A stretch of DNA of 64,000 nucleotides, taken from contig NC_019974.1 of assembly GCF_000328685.1 (NCBI RefSeq), positions 2,905,001-2,969,000 of the forward strand, read 5' to 3'. This document shows, piece by piece, positions 53,701-61,457 of this stretch. This DNA comes from Natronococcus occultus SP4 (GTDB lineage: Archaea; Halobacteriota; Halobacteria; Halobacteriales; Natrialbaceae). How positions within the stretch are numbered: the first letter of the stretch is position 1; the number at the start of each line of letters is the position of its first letter. Both the position numbers and the translations under genes were made by a program. The notes under the pieces were generated by a model. That model was not told where the DNA came from. It ran no database searches and worked only from the letters and a program-made list of their open reading frames with translations.

Positions 53701-54020
53701 ACCTCGTCGAGTGCCTCGGCTCGCCGGTGAAGCTCTTCCTGAGTCGCCTCGGCGTGTGCTTGGAGTTGGGAGACGACCTCGTCTCGCCCGACGTCCTGAA
53801 GTTGGGCCCGATCGAGTCGCTCGAGCCGGAGGACGACCTTGACCATCTCGTTGTCCGCCCACAGGTCGGCAAGCGCCGAGTCGACCGCCGGGTTATCCGC
53901 GTCCTGTGGGGTCACGTCCCGCGCGGCGACACCCGCGGTCGCCCCACCGATAACGCCGGCCGCGCCGAGCCCCTTGAGTACTGTGCGTCTCTCGAATCCG
54001 CTCTTGTCGTGATCACTCAT
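50751..54020 (-). CDS. large Tat-exported subtilase with C-terminal repeat domains
   Basis: A 1089-residue S8 peptidase. FERRTVLKGLGAAGVIGGAT (residues 9-28) is a Tat signal. A propeptide follows (about 50-155), then the catalytic domain with Asp in VAVLDTGINADHPDF (about 195), His in GHGSHVAGT (about 233), oxyanion Asn and Ser in SGTSMSQPHKAG (about 408). Residues 470-545 are a carboxypeptidase-regulatory-like beta domain (VTGTVTDTDDSPIEGADVTV), next a CARDB-like domain, and the C-terminal 400 residues form a glutamine-amidotransferase-like or ThuA-type alpha/beta region (EYTTYVVNSME, DAHHPDRSWFDGY). Acidic composition fits secretion in brine. Upstream AT-rich DNA at 54120-54180 may hold its promoter. 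Confidence 0.9.
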   Translation of the reverse strand: MSDHDKSGFERRTVLKGLGAAGVIGGATAGVAARDVTPQDADNPAVDSALADLWADNEMVKVVLRLERLDRAQLQDVGRDEVVSQLQAHAEATQEELHRRAEALDEVRVANTFWLANAIVLKVRTDEIRPDDLASWPSVRWVHRNVDYQLPEPASVTDASTSADDVTYGLDQLNVPEVWDELDVTGAGAEVAVLDTGINADHPDFAAFDSDNWQEFDGDGNPIDSDPFDDNGHGSHVAGTTAGPLEPDGDVPAYGVAPDAELWHGKVLDALGGGTFDQIIAGMEWAVDETTADIIGMSLGGSPSDTVTLEATEHIADAGVILSASNGNNSLSTPGAFYSSFGSQAIDENYDLAEFAVGEWIEPEEFFDDPEEIPDYWADEYVTPTASAAGVDVLSLYPDEYAEISGTSMSQPHKAGAFALMVSASGDLDREWFEETMVDTAWQPEQAPSEDPNAEYGHGVIDALEATQQVALDQSVTGTVTDTDDSPIEGADVTVADPGTSTQTDADGGYDVLAEAGDTTVTAEAFGYEAVSHDVSVPDGGTAEQDFELPAALAAEVVADQPTIIEGGETITTTLHAAHPETVTVSNTGGYGGDLALTVDGEDATLGEPVALDGGIGEVAVSVETDADTSGDVELEHTFDGAGETTSLTTGPTQVVEELIEVAVIDDTEGYGDDWVALLEDELADVYEVEHVDSSEALEDIEAYDAYFVHGLDSDEWYEATAEIGTIYTAQNLGPDTLSPRAELIDDPDSVTTGTNLATWEITEPHEILDDVAEPGDEVEIHTDTWGDGASFGDTDADVYAEAADEANAFAVDEERSDVLLTAIGIGWVGPDELTDDALAIVANAVAYAAAPEDDDWELAPAVVNDEQPGIPSGTGADLVSRLDDQLELDEEIDLLTGAEAVDAAEAGEYTTYVVNSMETDFVEAFDEYTADAETNVVWLDQWGRLEGIAAKADVLGNPETTDDGRGGGPGSNPELEIVADHPIFDGVGDDGDSFQIHDAHHPDRSWFDGYDGDVVGEIHAHQISGGGGVGIDDGKSTVLLSSFATSGDVTGSDYSEDAETVLGNAVKYLVGALDADSDAQSAMLPADD

Positions 54021-54634
54021 GGTAGACGCCGGTAGCTACGGCTTCCCACGGCGCACCCTCCGAGGCGCGTTCTCCGATTGGGAATGTAACATACCAGCGG
54101 TGAACATTATTCTATTCTTTGGTATAGTTCTTAGGGAATTAACAACAGGAGAATTTATATTTAGCAGTTATAAATACTTCTCTTGGCAATAAAGAGTATG
54201 GAATCAATAATCGACCGACGGCGGAGGGGGAGAAGGTTTCTATTCCAATAGGTTATTATGTTATTGTTTTTAGCGAATAATATTATATTCGGAGCAGGCG
54301 CAGTACCACGGCCTGCAGAGCGTGGAGCCGCGCCGTCACGTACTGTCACCTTCTACCGAGAGCGTCAGCGTCGGGTTCCACGTATTGGAGACTGCTGTGC
54401 TCGGCGAGCACTGCCGTCCGCCGGCGTTCACCGCGCCCATCGAAACCGACGCGTCCGCTCGCGCTGTCCCCACAGCATCTCGACGCGCTGCTCGAGGCGA
54501 TCGTCTTCCGGTGGCAGCCGCCGATGGTTCGTTCGAACGGGTCCGATACGCCAGAGTCCGCCGGGTGTGACGCCCGGTAGGCGCTGTGCCGCGGCCCCGG
54601 ACACTCTTATCCCCTCGGATCACAGGTAGCGATA
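54021..54634. other. intergenic with AT-rich promoter zone
   Basis: The sequence 54100-54290 is strongly AT-rich; TTATAAAT (54168-54175, minus strand) and other TATA-like elements could serve the protease gene. The right half is GC-rich with no coding signal. Confidence 0.4.
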
Positions 54635-54940
54635 ATGACCACCGACGCGACAGCGCGGCGCCACCGGCTGACACCACCCGTCGATCTCCGGGCGGCGCTC
54701 GGCTCGCTGGGGATCGAGCATCTCGTCGTCAACCGGACACGGCTGTTCGTCATCTTCGGGACCGCCGTCCTCGACTGTCGGGTCCGGCAGGGCGATCTCG
54801 CGTCCGCAAGCGAGGTCGCGCTCGCGGTGCTCGACGGCCCGTCCCGGTCAACCGAGACCGGCGCCGCCCTCCGGGACCGGTTGCTGGCACAGCTGGCACC
54901 CACGGGGGGATCGGACCAGGGTGGCGACGCCGGCCACTGA
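54635..54940 (+). CDS. small hypothetical protein, 101 residues
   Basis: MTTDATARRHRLTPPVDLRA opens a mixed alpha/beta frame (LGIEHLVVNRTRLFVIFGTA and SEVALAVLDGPSRSTETGAA). The composition is plausible for a soluble protein. I do not recognise it. It lies between the protease and the second orc locus. Confidence 0.5.
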   Translation: MTTDATARRHRLTPPVDLRAALGSLGIEHLVVNRTRLFVIFGTAVLDCRVRQGDLASASEVALAVLDGPSRSTETGAALRDRLLAQLAPTGGSDQGGDAGH

Positions 54941-55203
54941 CCGCCACGTAGCGATCTCGTGGCGAGGCTCACCTGACCACTGCAGCGTTCCGGTCAGCGA
55001 CGACGATACACGCCGCGGACGCTATCGTCGAACGCGGCCCACAGGCGTTTCGATCGCGGGTGATCGACCGTTGCAGTCGCCACCGAAAACCCGGCCCGGT
55101 CCGAACGGCCCCCTAGGGTCCGCCGTCTCACCGGCCAGACGGAGGCTCTCAGGCTCGGCGGTTACGACGCGCGTCGAGGCGGCGATCAGGGGGCGCCGAC
55201 GCG
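54941..55203. other. intergenic
   Basis: No gene seen. Confidence 0.3.
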
Positions 55204-55875
55204 CTAGTCTGGCCGGCAGTCGGACTCGTCGAGGACGGTAAACGTGTCCCGGAACGCCCTGTACCGGTCCTCGACCAGGCTGTCGAGCGTCACCCAGTCG
55301 TCGTCTCCGCGTTCGATACCGAAGCCGTCGTTGACGAACTGCTCGAGGTCGTCGGGCTGTGCTTGCTCGAGGACCTCGCTTGTCGCCGCACGCACGTTGT
55401 CGGCGTAAAAATGGGGTCCGAACCAGATCTCGAGGTCGACCCCGAGGTGGTGCTCGGCGAACCGGTCGTAGGCGTGGTACTGCGTGTAGAGATCGACCGT
55501 CAGCAGCGTGATTCGGTCGGGCCGCTCGCGGGCGCGCTCGAGCGCGGCCTCGGAGAGCCCGTCGTCGCGTTCGTGATCGATCACCAGGACGGCCCGGTGG
55601 TGCTCGCGGAGGCGGGCCCGCTGGAGCAACGTCGTGTGGAGATCGTACAACGCGACCTGCCTGGCGTTGGCCGCGATCCGGAGTGATTCGATGAACGTGC
55701 GGTCGAGTCCACGATACCCCCTGACCGGACAGCTCTCGTAGAGGCGCTCAACCCACCGATCGAGGCCGGCGGCCTCGGCCTCCAGCACGAGCTGGATGCG
55801 CTCCAGCGGCTCGAGGTCGGCGAGGACCTCCTCGGTGAACTCGTCGAACTCACGCTCGATGTCTCGTTTCGTCAT
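55204..55875 (-). CDS. orc-associated conserved hypothetical protein (paralogue)
   Basis: A 223-residue protein starting MTKRDIEREFDEFTEEVLAD. It shares the DLHTTLLQRA, QYHAYDRFAEHHLGVDLEIW and DDDWVTLDSLVEDRYRAFRD blocks with the protein at 33067-33723. Its start overlaps the stop of the 86-residue gene (ATGA), so the two are co-translated. The pair lies just downstream of an orc gene, in the same order and strand as at 33-35 kb. Function unknown. Confidence 0.7.
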   Translation of the reverse strand: MTKRDIEREFDEFTEEVLADLEPLERIQLVLEAEAAGLDRWVERLYESCPVRGYRGLDRTFIESLRIAANARQVALYDLHTTLLQRARLREHHRAVLVIDHERDDGLSEAALERARERPDRITLLTVDLYTQYHAYDRFAEHHLGVDLEIWFGPHFYADNVRAATSEVLEQAQPDDLEQFVNDGFGIERGDDDWVTLDSLVEDRYRAFRDTFTVLDESDCRPD

Positions 55876-56132
55876 GGGTCTCGGAGATCGAGAACGCGGT
55901 TGACAAGGTCGGCGTCCTCGTGGAGTTGGTCGATGTCCTCGTCTTTCAGGAGCCGACGATACTGGCCGGTGAGATAGCCGAACGTCCGGATCCACTTGAT
56001 CTGCAGGTGCTGTTCCTCGAGCGAGTCGGCCTCGCCCGGCTCGATATGCTTATGAGTCGTCTTGATCGTCTCCTCGAGGAGCTCGAGGATCTCTTCTCGA
56101 TCGGTCTGGTCGGTTTGTTCGATTTCGTTCAT
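55872..56132 (-). CDS. small helical partner of the orc-associated protein
   Basis: An 86-residue, very acidic, all-helical protein (MNEIEQTDQTDREEILELLE at the start; HLQIKWIRTFGYLTGQYRRL, about residues 42-61). It is coupled by ATGA to the 223-residue gene. A damaged equivalent precedes the 33067-33723 gene. A two-gene arrangement with a small acidic first protein resembles toxin-antitoxin operons, but there is no sequence evidence for a toxin. Confidence 0.65.
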   Translation of the reverse strand: MNEIEQTDQTDREEILELLEETIKTTHKHIEPGEADSLEEQHLQIKWIRTFGYLTGQYRRLLKDEDIDQLHEDADLVNRVLDLRDP

Positions 56133-56345
56133 ACGTTGTATCGGTCGCCGACAGCGCCGACGTGCTCGACTGAGCCGACAGTGGTCCGTCGCTCGCTGTC
56201 GGGTGATATAAGCTGTATGTGCCGCTGCCGACATTACTATATACTATATAAATCGAGAGTTTCAGCAATTATCCGAAAATGAACGGTATGAGGGCCGGTA
56301 GCGGCGGTATTCCGTATATGGAGTGGGTGTTTCTGAGGTAAAAAT

Positions 56346-57566
56346 CTACCGGGAGATGACAATCTCGAGATAGGTCGAGTCGGTCGCGTACTCGGTGACC
56401 GCTTCGTGGACCCACTGCGGGTCGAACGTCGTCTCGATCCGTTTCTGTCTGCCGCCCCGGCCCTTCGATTCGATCCACGTCTCGACGAGCCCCATCGTCT
56501 CGAGGTCGGTGACGATGGTTTGAATAGTACGTGAGCCGAGCTGTAACTCCTCGGGGTGGCGGTCCCGGTGGAGATAGTCGTGGATCTCGCCCGTCGTAAC
56601 GGGCTGTTTGATCCCGTCGGCGCCGTTCCAGGCAGTGCTCCCCGTCAGCACCAGAAAATGATTGACCGGGAGATCACACAGTTTCTCGATGGTCGCCGCC
56701 TTCTCGGTCGTCCCAAGGGTCGCGTCGATGCAGTCGATCGTCAGCCAATTGCGCCCGCACTCGCTTGCGTGCTCGCCGGCCTGGCGGAACAGCCGCAGCG
56801 CCTTCCGAGCGTCGCCCCACCGCCGGGCGGCCTCGCGGACGCCGTACTCAAAGACAGCGTCGGGCACCGCCCCGTCCCGGAACGCCCGCGCGAGACGTGG
56901 CTCAAGGACTACTCTCAGCTCGCGTTCGCCGTACGGCGGGAAGCAGACCGCCTCGTCGCTCATTGCGCTCTCGACGCGGCTGTCCAGGTGGAGATCGACC
57001 TCGAGTAGTTCGTTGCTCACCGGCCACACCGAGAGGTCGATCCCCCGTTTCAGCTTCCCCTCGCCGCGCAGCAGCCGGTAGAAGAAGTCGTTGGGGTCGT
57101 AGTTCGCGTCGTGGCGGATGTGGTCGATCTCGTCCAGGATCAACACGGTCCAGTCGGGGTAGTCCTCGAGCGCGGTCCAGATGCCCGCGAACACGCCGTC
57201 CAACCCCTCGTAGGCGCCTTTCTTCTCACCGGTGAGTTCGGCGAGGATCTCGTTGGCCGCGCTGAACAGCGTCCGGCACTCCTTGAGGTTGACGTACTCG
57301 ACGGCGACCGCGTCGGTGCGGGCGGCGAACTCCCGGGCGACCCGTCTCGTCGTCAGCGTCTTGCCCGTCCCCGGTGGGCCGTAGATCGCGACCGTCGGCG
57401 GGAGGTAGCCGTCGTGGACGCCGTTGAGCAGCCGCGCCAGCTCGCGTTCCTGGTCCTTGCGGGCGTGGATCTCCGGAGGGTCGGCGAGCGGATCGAGGAC
57501 GCCCTTGTCGATGAAGGGGCTGTCGTCGGGCGCCGTCGCGGCGAAGAGGTCGTCGTACTTGCTCAT
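56346..57566 (-). CDS. orc: Orc1/Cdc6 family replication initiator (paralogue)
   Basis: A 406-residue AAA+ protein of the same length as the one at 34115-35335 and closely similar. IYGPPGTGKT, VLILDEIDH, WPVSNELLEVDLHLDSRVES and the C-terminal winged helix (IVTDLETMGLVETWIESKGR) are intact. The start MSKYDDLF matches the paralogue; an extra ATG lies one codon upstream. The two genes probably come from one replicon lineage. No origin repeats were recognised in the flanks. Confidence 0.9.
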   Translation of the reverse strand: MSKYDDLFAATAPDDSPFIDKGVLDPLADPPEIHARKDQERELARLLNGVHDGYLPPTVAIYGPPGTGKTLTTRRVAREFAARTDAVAVEYVNLKECRTLFSAANEILAELTGEKKGAYEGLDGVFAGIWTALEDYPDWTVLILDEIDHIRHDANYDPNDFFYRLLRGEGKLKRGIDLSVWPVSNELLEVDLHLDSRVESAMSDEAVCFPPYGERELRVVLEPRLARAFRDGAVPDAVFEYGVREAARRWGDARKALRLFRQAGEHASECGRNWLTIDCIDATLGTTEKAATIEKLCDLPVNHFLVLTGSTAWNGADGIKQPVTTGEIHDYLHRDRHPEELQLGSRTIQTIVTDLETMGLVETWIESKGRGGRQKRIETTFDPQWVHEAVTEYATDSTYLEIVISR

Positions 57567-57713
57567 CACGTGGTCGGCGAGAGTAGCCGTGGACCACTTA
57601 TGAATCCATCCTTGGGTGGGAGTCTCATCCCGGTGGGTCGCGTGATCGCCACTGGGTGGCCGTCGGCTGGACCCGACCGGCCCACCGCCGCACGCCCGCC
57701 CCGCGGGCGTCGA

Positions 57714-58028
57714 CTACGGCTCGAGCGGGAGCGGCTGGCTGTGTGGCAGATCGGTCAGAAACGGTTCGAGGGCGGCGTCCTCAAGGACGACCTCCCCGCG
57801 TGCCCGGTCGTACTCGATCACGCCGTGGGCAGCCAGCCGCGGGAGGTGGTCGTGGACCAGCCGGAGCTCGGCGCGGTCCCGGGCGGGCGCGCCGGCCCGC
57901 GTTCGCCGGGCCGCGAGCTGGGCGGCCAGGGCGTCTACCGTGACGTGGTCGTCGGTATCGAACAGTGCTGCGAGGACGTGCTGGCGCTCGGTGTCGGCCA
58001 GGAGCGCGACCGTCTCATGACTGTCCAT
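57714..58028 (-). CDS. winged-helix regulator (DUF7344 type)
   Basis: A 104-residue protein beginning MDSHETVALLADTERQHVLA, the opening of the DUF7344-type winged helix (ALL-D-xRRxxVL), then AELRLVHDHLPRLAAHGVIE and YDRARGEVVLED. It is cytoplasmic and probably DNA-binding. It resembles the protein at 40914-41300 in its core. Start ATG at 58028; longer frames have atypical composition. Confidence 0.8.
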   Translation of the reverse strand: MDSHETVALLADTERQHVLAALFDTDDHVTVDALAAQLAARRTRAGAPARDRAELRLVHDHLPRLAAHGVIEYDRARGEVVLEDAALEPFLTDLPHSQPLPLEP

Positions 58029-58514
58029 GGGCGCCGTCGGGAGAGCACACGAAAAAGGCCCGCTCCAAAGAACGTAGGCGCCGTTCCGTGAACGGTTCAG
58101 CTCGCGAACCCGTCGGTGCCGTCCTGGGCCACCCGACAGCCCCTTCCTGGCCAGCCGGTGGGTCCCTGATCCGCGAGCGGTCGGCGCCACCCCTGCTCGA
58201 GACCAGGCTCCGGCCGCGCGTCGGCCACCGATCGAGACCCGGCGCTCGGTGCCCAAGCTGTCGTCTCCCCTCGCGGACAGCGCCGGTCGCGGCCGTCGGA
58301 ATCGTCACAGGAAATAGTGAAATTTAAACGAACGGGGTCGAAAGATACGGATGGCGTGTGACGGAGCGATCCAACGCGCGCTTCCTTCCACCATCCCATT
58401 TCACTGGCGCCCGGCGAGGGTACCGATGCAACCTGTTCCCGAGGAGCGCCCGCCGTCTCCGAACCGGCGGCGTGCCGACCGGGCGCCCGTATCGTGTTCG
58501 GCCTGTGACGTCCT
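58029..58514. other. intergenic, no gene supported
   Basis: No coding signal. An AT-rich spot at 58310-58330 stands out but leads to nothing recognisable. Confidence 0.3.
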
Positions 58515-58534
58515 CCCACGACTGAAGCCGTGGG
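58515..58534. mobile_element. IS200/IS605-type terminal palindrome (copy 2)
   Basis: CCCACG-ACTGAAGC-CGTGGG, an almost perfect palindrome that shares the 15 bases GTCCTCCCACGACTG with 49970-49989. It is followed by CTTCCGCT, also typical of haloarchaeal IS200/IS605 ends. No transposase or tnpB is near. Confidence 0.5.
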
Positions 58535-58917
58535 CTTCCGCTATATTTGTGTCATTGCAGCAGCGTGGCCCCGGTCGTCACGGACGGCGGTGGGCACATC
58601 TGCCAGCCATCACAGCGCCCCACTGGCTTTTCGTCGGTGAGACATCCCGGGAGCAGCCGGTCGGCTCACACACCAGCCGCTATGGAGCCTCGCTCCGGTG
58701 ACCGACTCGGAAGACAAGCCCTGAGGGGTCCTCTGTGATCGCGTGAGAACGAGTGGGAGACGGTCGTCCGGTAGCGGAGTCGAAGGCGGCCGACGCCCGC
58801 CCGACGACGGGTGTCTGGGCCAACATGGTCTCCGGACGCCGGGCGGTGGAGACCGACACCCGCGTGGCCGTCTTCGGTTTCGCTCACCCGCAGACTGGGG
58901 GAGTCGGGGACGAGCGG
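58535..58917. other. intergenic, no gene supported
   Basis: GC-rich; no coding signal. Confidence 0.3.
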
Positions 58918-59361
58918 TTAGGCGTCGTCCTCGTCGCCCAGCGCGTCGTCCTCCGTCTCGAGATCGTCATCCTCCTCGTCGTCCTCCTCAAGGTCGTCAT
59001 CGCCGTTTTCGTCGAGCTCGTCGTCTTCGTCGTCGAGGGCGTCGTCCTCATCGTCTTCCTCGAGGTCATCGTCCGCTTCGTCGTCCTCCTCGAGGTCGTC
59101 ATCCTCCTCGTCGTCCTCGTCGAGCTCGTCGTCTTCGTCGTCGAGGGCGTCGTCCTCGCCCTCCTCGTCGAGATCGTCATCCTCCTCGAGGTCGTCGTCA
59201 CCGTTTTCGTCGAGGTCATCGTCCTCGTCCTCGAGGTCGTCCTCGGCGGGATCGTCCTCTGGCTCCTCCTCTTCCTCATCGCCACATCCGGCCAGGGCGA
59301 CCGCGGCACCGGTTCCAGCGAGCGCTACGAACCGTCGTCGGTTCAGCGAGTTCTCTGACAT
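58918..59361 (-). CDS. Tat lipoprotein with polyacidic tail
   Basis: A 147-residue protein. MSENSLNRRRFVALAGTGAA followed by VALAGC forms a twin-arginine signal with a lipobox (Cys about residue 26), so it should be anchored to the outside of the membrane by a lipid. The rest is almost only Asp, Glu and Leu in units such as DDALDDEDDELDE and DENGDDDLEEDD, each present twice. It is likely disordered and highly hydrated, and would bind cations or basic proteins. ATG at 59361 is preferred to one 10 codons upstream because the twin-arginine signal begins here. TATTTATATAT lies about 65 bases upstream. Confidence 0.8.
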   Translation of the reverse strand: MSENSLNRRRFVALAGTGAAVALAGCGDEEEEEPEDDPAEDDLEDEDDDLDENGDDDLEEDDDLDEEGEDDALDDEDDELDEDDEEDDDLEEDDEADDDLEEDDEDDALDDEDDELDENGDDDLEEDDEEDDDLETEDDALGDEDDA

Positions 59362-59423
59362 ATTCCAGCCGGAGAGATTTCGGGATAACATATAGAGGTG
59401 TACGTCTGACGGGCCGATCAGTG

Positions 59424-59434
59424 TATTTATATAT
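59424..59434 (-). promoter_or_regulatory. probable TATA box of the polyacidic lipoprotein
   Basis: ATATATAAATA on the minus strand, about 65 bases upstream of the start codon; leader predicted at about 40 bases. Confidence 0.5.
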
Positions 59435-59828
59435 CCATTGCAAGATCCGATCCGTGAGCGTCCGTCACGGCTGTTATCGGTCGCACCTACCGGTCACTGG
59501 GGATCCTCGCCGGAATGCGCTTCCCGGCGGGGCCCCCTCCCCGTGACGCGGCGGTCGCTGAGCGTCCCTTCCATGTCGTCGGCGAGGGAGTCATCTCGGG
59601 GTAGCTAACCGGCCCCCAAGGTCGGCGTTCTCGGCGGGGCTGTGTCCGGCGCTCCATCCGGGATGCCAGCGCAACACGGGTGGGTCCGGGTTTTCGAGCA
59701 CGGCTCCTCTGCGAAAGGCCTCTCGAGCGTTGACTCGCCCTGACCGGACGACCGGGGGGCAAAACATGGCAGCCAAGGAACCAACAAGCGTGATCAGACG
59801 CAACCGCGTGGCGTCAGTCGTATGTTAG
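59435..59828. other. intergenic, no gene supported
   Basis: The minus strand (59591-59803) has a 70-codon frame MRLITLVGSLAAMFCPPVVR with a signal-like start, but the rest reads like random GC-rich translation. Not annotated as a gene. Confidence 0.3.
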
Positions 59829-59927
59829 TCAGTAGTCCTTTCCCTTCCGGTCACGGGACTTCTCGGCGAAGGTCTCCGGTCCCCGTGTGTACGTGTCGGC
59901 TTCCGCTTCATAAGCTGGGTAGTTCAC
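59829..59927 (-). CDS. 32-residue microprotein, coupled to a small membrane protein
   Basis: Begins with GTG overlapping the stop of the upstream 30-residue gene (CTGTGA) and reads NYPAYEAEADTYTRGPETFA with a basic end SRDRKGKDY. Composition is natural and the overlap suggests translational coupling. I do not recognise it. Confidence 0.4.
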   Translation of the reverse strand: MNYPAYEAEADTYTRGPETFAEKSRDRKGKDY

Positions 59928-60016
59928 AGTACCCCTGCCTCGAGAATGACATACAGCGACACGACCAACCCGGCGAGCCCTGCGATCAGTTCCTGTTTCT
60001 CGGTTGGTAACTCCAT
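59924..60016 (-). CDS. 30-residue single-helix membrane protein
   Basis: MELPTEKQELIAGLAGLVVS followed by LYVILEAGVL: a short charged start and one membrane helix of about 20 residues. The frame is short but clean and is followed by the coupled 32-residue gene. Pairs of this kind occur as accessory subunits of membrane transporters or oxidases; no partner is visible here. Confidence 0.4.
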   Translation of the reverse strand: MELPTEKQELIAGLAGLVVSLYVILEAGVL

Positions 60017-60306
60017 AGTGAGAGATAGAGTGTCTCTGTACAATAATCCGCCGATCGCTGGAGCAAGTACAGTTCGGGTCGGCCGCTACGGAGGGAACCG
60101 CCCTGTAGTGGTGTATGTCTCTCGTTCGATGCGGCCGACTCGAAAGGCCACCGGCCCGGCAGCGTTGCGTACACAGCATACGACGTGTCCCGAAACAGGG
60201 CGTCGTTACCGGTAGGTGTCGATTGAGATCCCGTTTGCAGGAACAGAACAACCGTGGAACTGGTAGGATCTGAGTACTAATCAGTGTATGTGGTAATGAA
60301 CGCCGT

Positions 60307-60876
60307 ATGGACAGACGACATGTCCTGCTCGGTAGTGGTACCGCGCTCGCGACCGTCCTCGCCGGCTGCTCTGGCAGTATGAGCGGCCGGGAAGAGGCGG
60401 CGAGCGACGAGAAACGTGAGACGGATGACTCGAAGACAAAGAGGGACGACGAGCAGTCCAAGACGAAAGAGGACGACGAGAAGCGCTCCGACGAGAAGCC
60501 CGACAAACAGAAGGAGGAGGCCAAAATCCCTGGCTTCGACCGCGCGAAGTGTTACGTCGAGAGCGATGTCGTTCGGATCAAGGAGATAGCCTACTCCGAC
60601 CGGTGTCTGGATCTGCAGGTGATGCTGAAAACGTCCGACCGAGAGACGCTCCGCAAGGAGCTCCGCGCACTCGCGCCCGGGCTTGCACGTGGGATTCGTG
60701 ACGCCGAAGCGTTCCTCGCGGAGGTCAAAGAGATCAAATTCACCCTCTACGACAAGCACAAGAACCGGCTCGTCGCGCTCTACCTCGACGTCGCCAGACT
60801 CCGCAAGTACCTCGACGGTGACCTCACGAACGACGAGCTCGTCGATCGACTTCTCGACGGCCTGGACCACCGCTAA
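60307..60876 (+). CDS. Tat lipoprotein with charged linker
   Basis: A 189-residue protein starting MDRRHVLLGSGTALATVLAG with Cys directly after (lipobox LAGC, residue 21): a twin-arginine lipoprotein signal. Residues 30-75 are a mixed-charge linker of Lys, Glu, Asp and Ser; residues 78-189 are a folded-looking helical domain (FDRAKCYVESDVVRIKEIAY, LRALAPGLARGIRDAEAFLA). Two Cys (about 83 and 101) could form a disulfide. It is GC-rich and intact. Function unknown. Confidence 0.75.
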   Translation: MDRRHVLLGSGTALATVLAGCSGSMSGREEAASDEKRETDDSKTKRDDEQSKTKEDDEKRSDEKPDKQKEEAKIPGFDRAKCYVESDVVRIKEIAYSDRCLDLQVMLKTSDRETLRKELRALAPGLARGIRDAEAFLAEVKEIKFTLYDKHKNRLVALYLDVARLRKYLDGDLTNDELVDRLLDGLDHR

Positions 60877-61457
60877 CCCTCGCTTGGCCCTCTCTGCCAC
60901 GCTTTGGGTGGCTGTGATCCGGTCCTGAGCGGCCTCTTCTGTCACGAGGCCCACACCGATACGAACGGATCGGCGTCCCTACGGACTCGGTCGGCACGAC
61001 GCCGGTCACGTTTCGATTCACCGCCCTCGATGAGTAACCCGAGTCCGGCTCGGTCTCTGTCGACCGGCCTCAGCGGCCCGGACCGAACGAGGATGCGTGT
61101 CATCCCTGGAACGCTGCCACCGGTTCGGCTCGGTCGAGCCGCGTCCGGGGTGTCGCCGACGCGGTAACGACATACTAACAATACTCCAGTCGGCTGTACG
61201 CCGTGCTATATCAGTTGTATGGATCGTCCTCGGTTGGTGGCTGAGCAACGAGCAGAGCCAGGCACAGCCGTACGCACGACTCGGGGGAGCGACGACCGTA
61301 GTCGGTCCGCCGACGGGTCGTCGTGGATCCGGATCGGAGCGATCGCCTGGCTGGTGGAGAAGCCACTCCAGAGGGGAGCCCGTCTGTCGGCTTCGAAAGG
61401 GAGTGGCAGCCGAGCGCGCAGCGCGAAAGCCAGCAGGAGGGTTAAGACGGGGTCAAC
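60877..61457. other. intergenic, no gene supported
   Basis: No confident gene. Plus-strand fragments near 61220-61440 have odd composition. The last bases lead to the start of the permease gene. Confidence 0.3.

Noticed and set aside
50634-54035. Very long plus-strand open frame (about 1130 codons) opposite the large subtilase gene
   Set aside because: It mirrors the subtilase frame; high GC and Asp/Glu/Val codons remove stops from the antisense frame. Its translation (Val/Arg/Asp repeats) has no domain, while the minus strand gives a complete S8 protease.
58753-59358. Val/Leu/Ile-rich plus-strand frame opposite the acidic lipoprotein
   Set aside because: Antisense of GAC/GAG codons gives Val/Leu; no signal or start context. 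The minus-strand lipoprotein explains the region.
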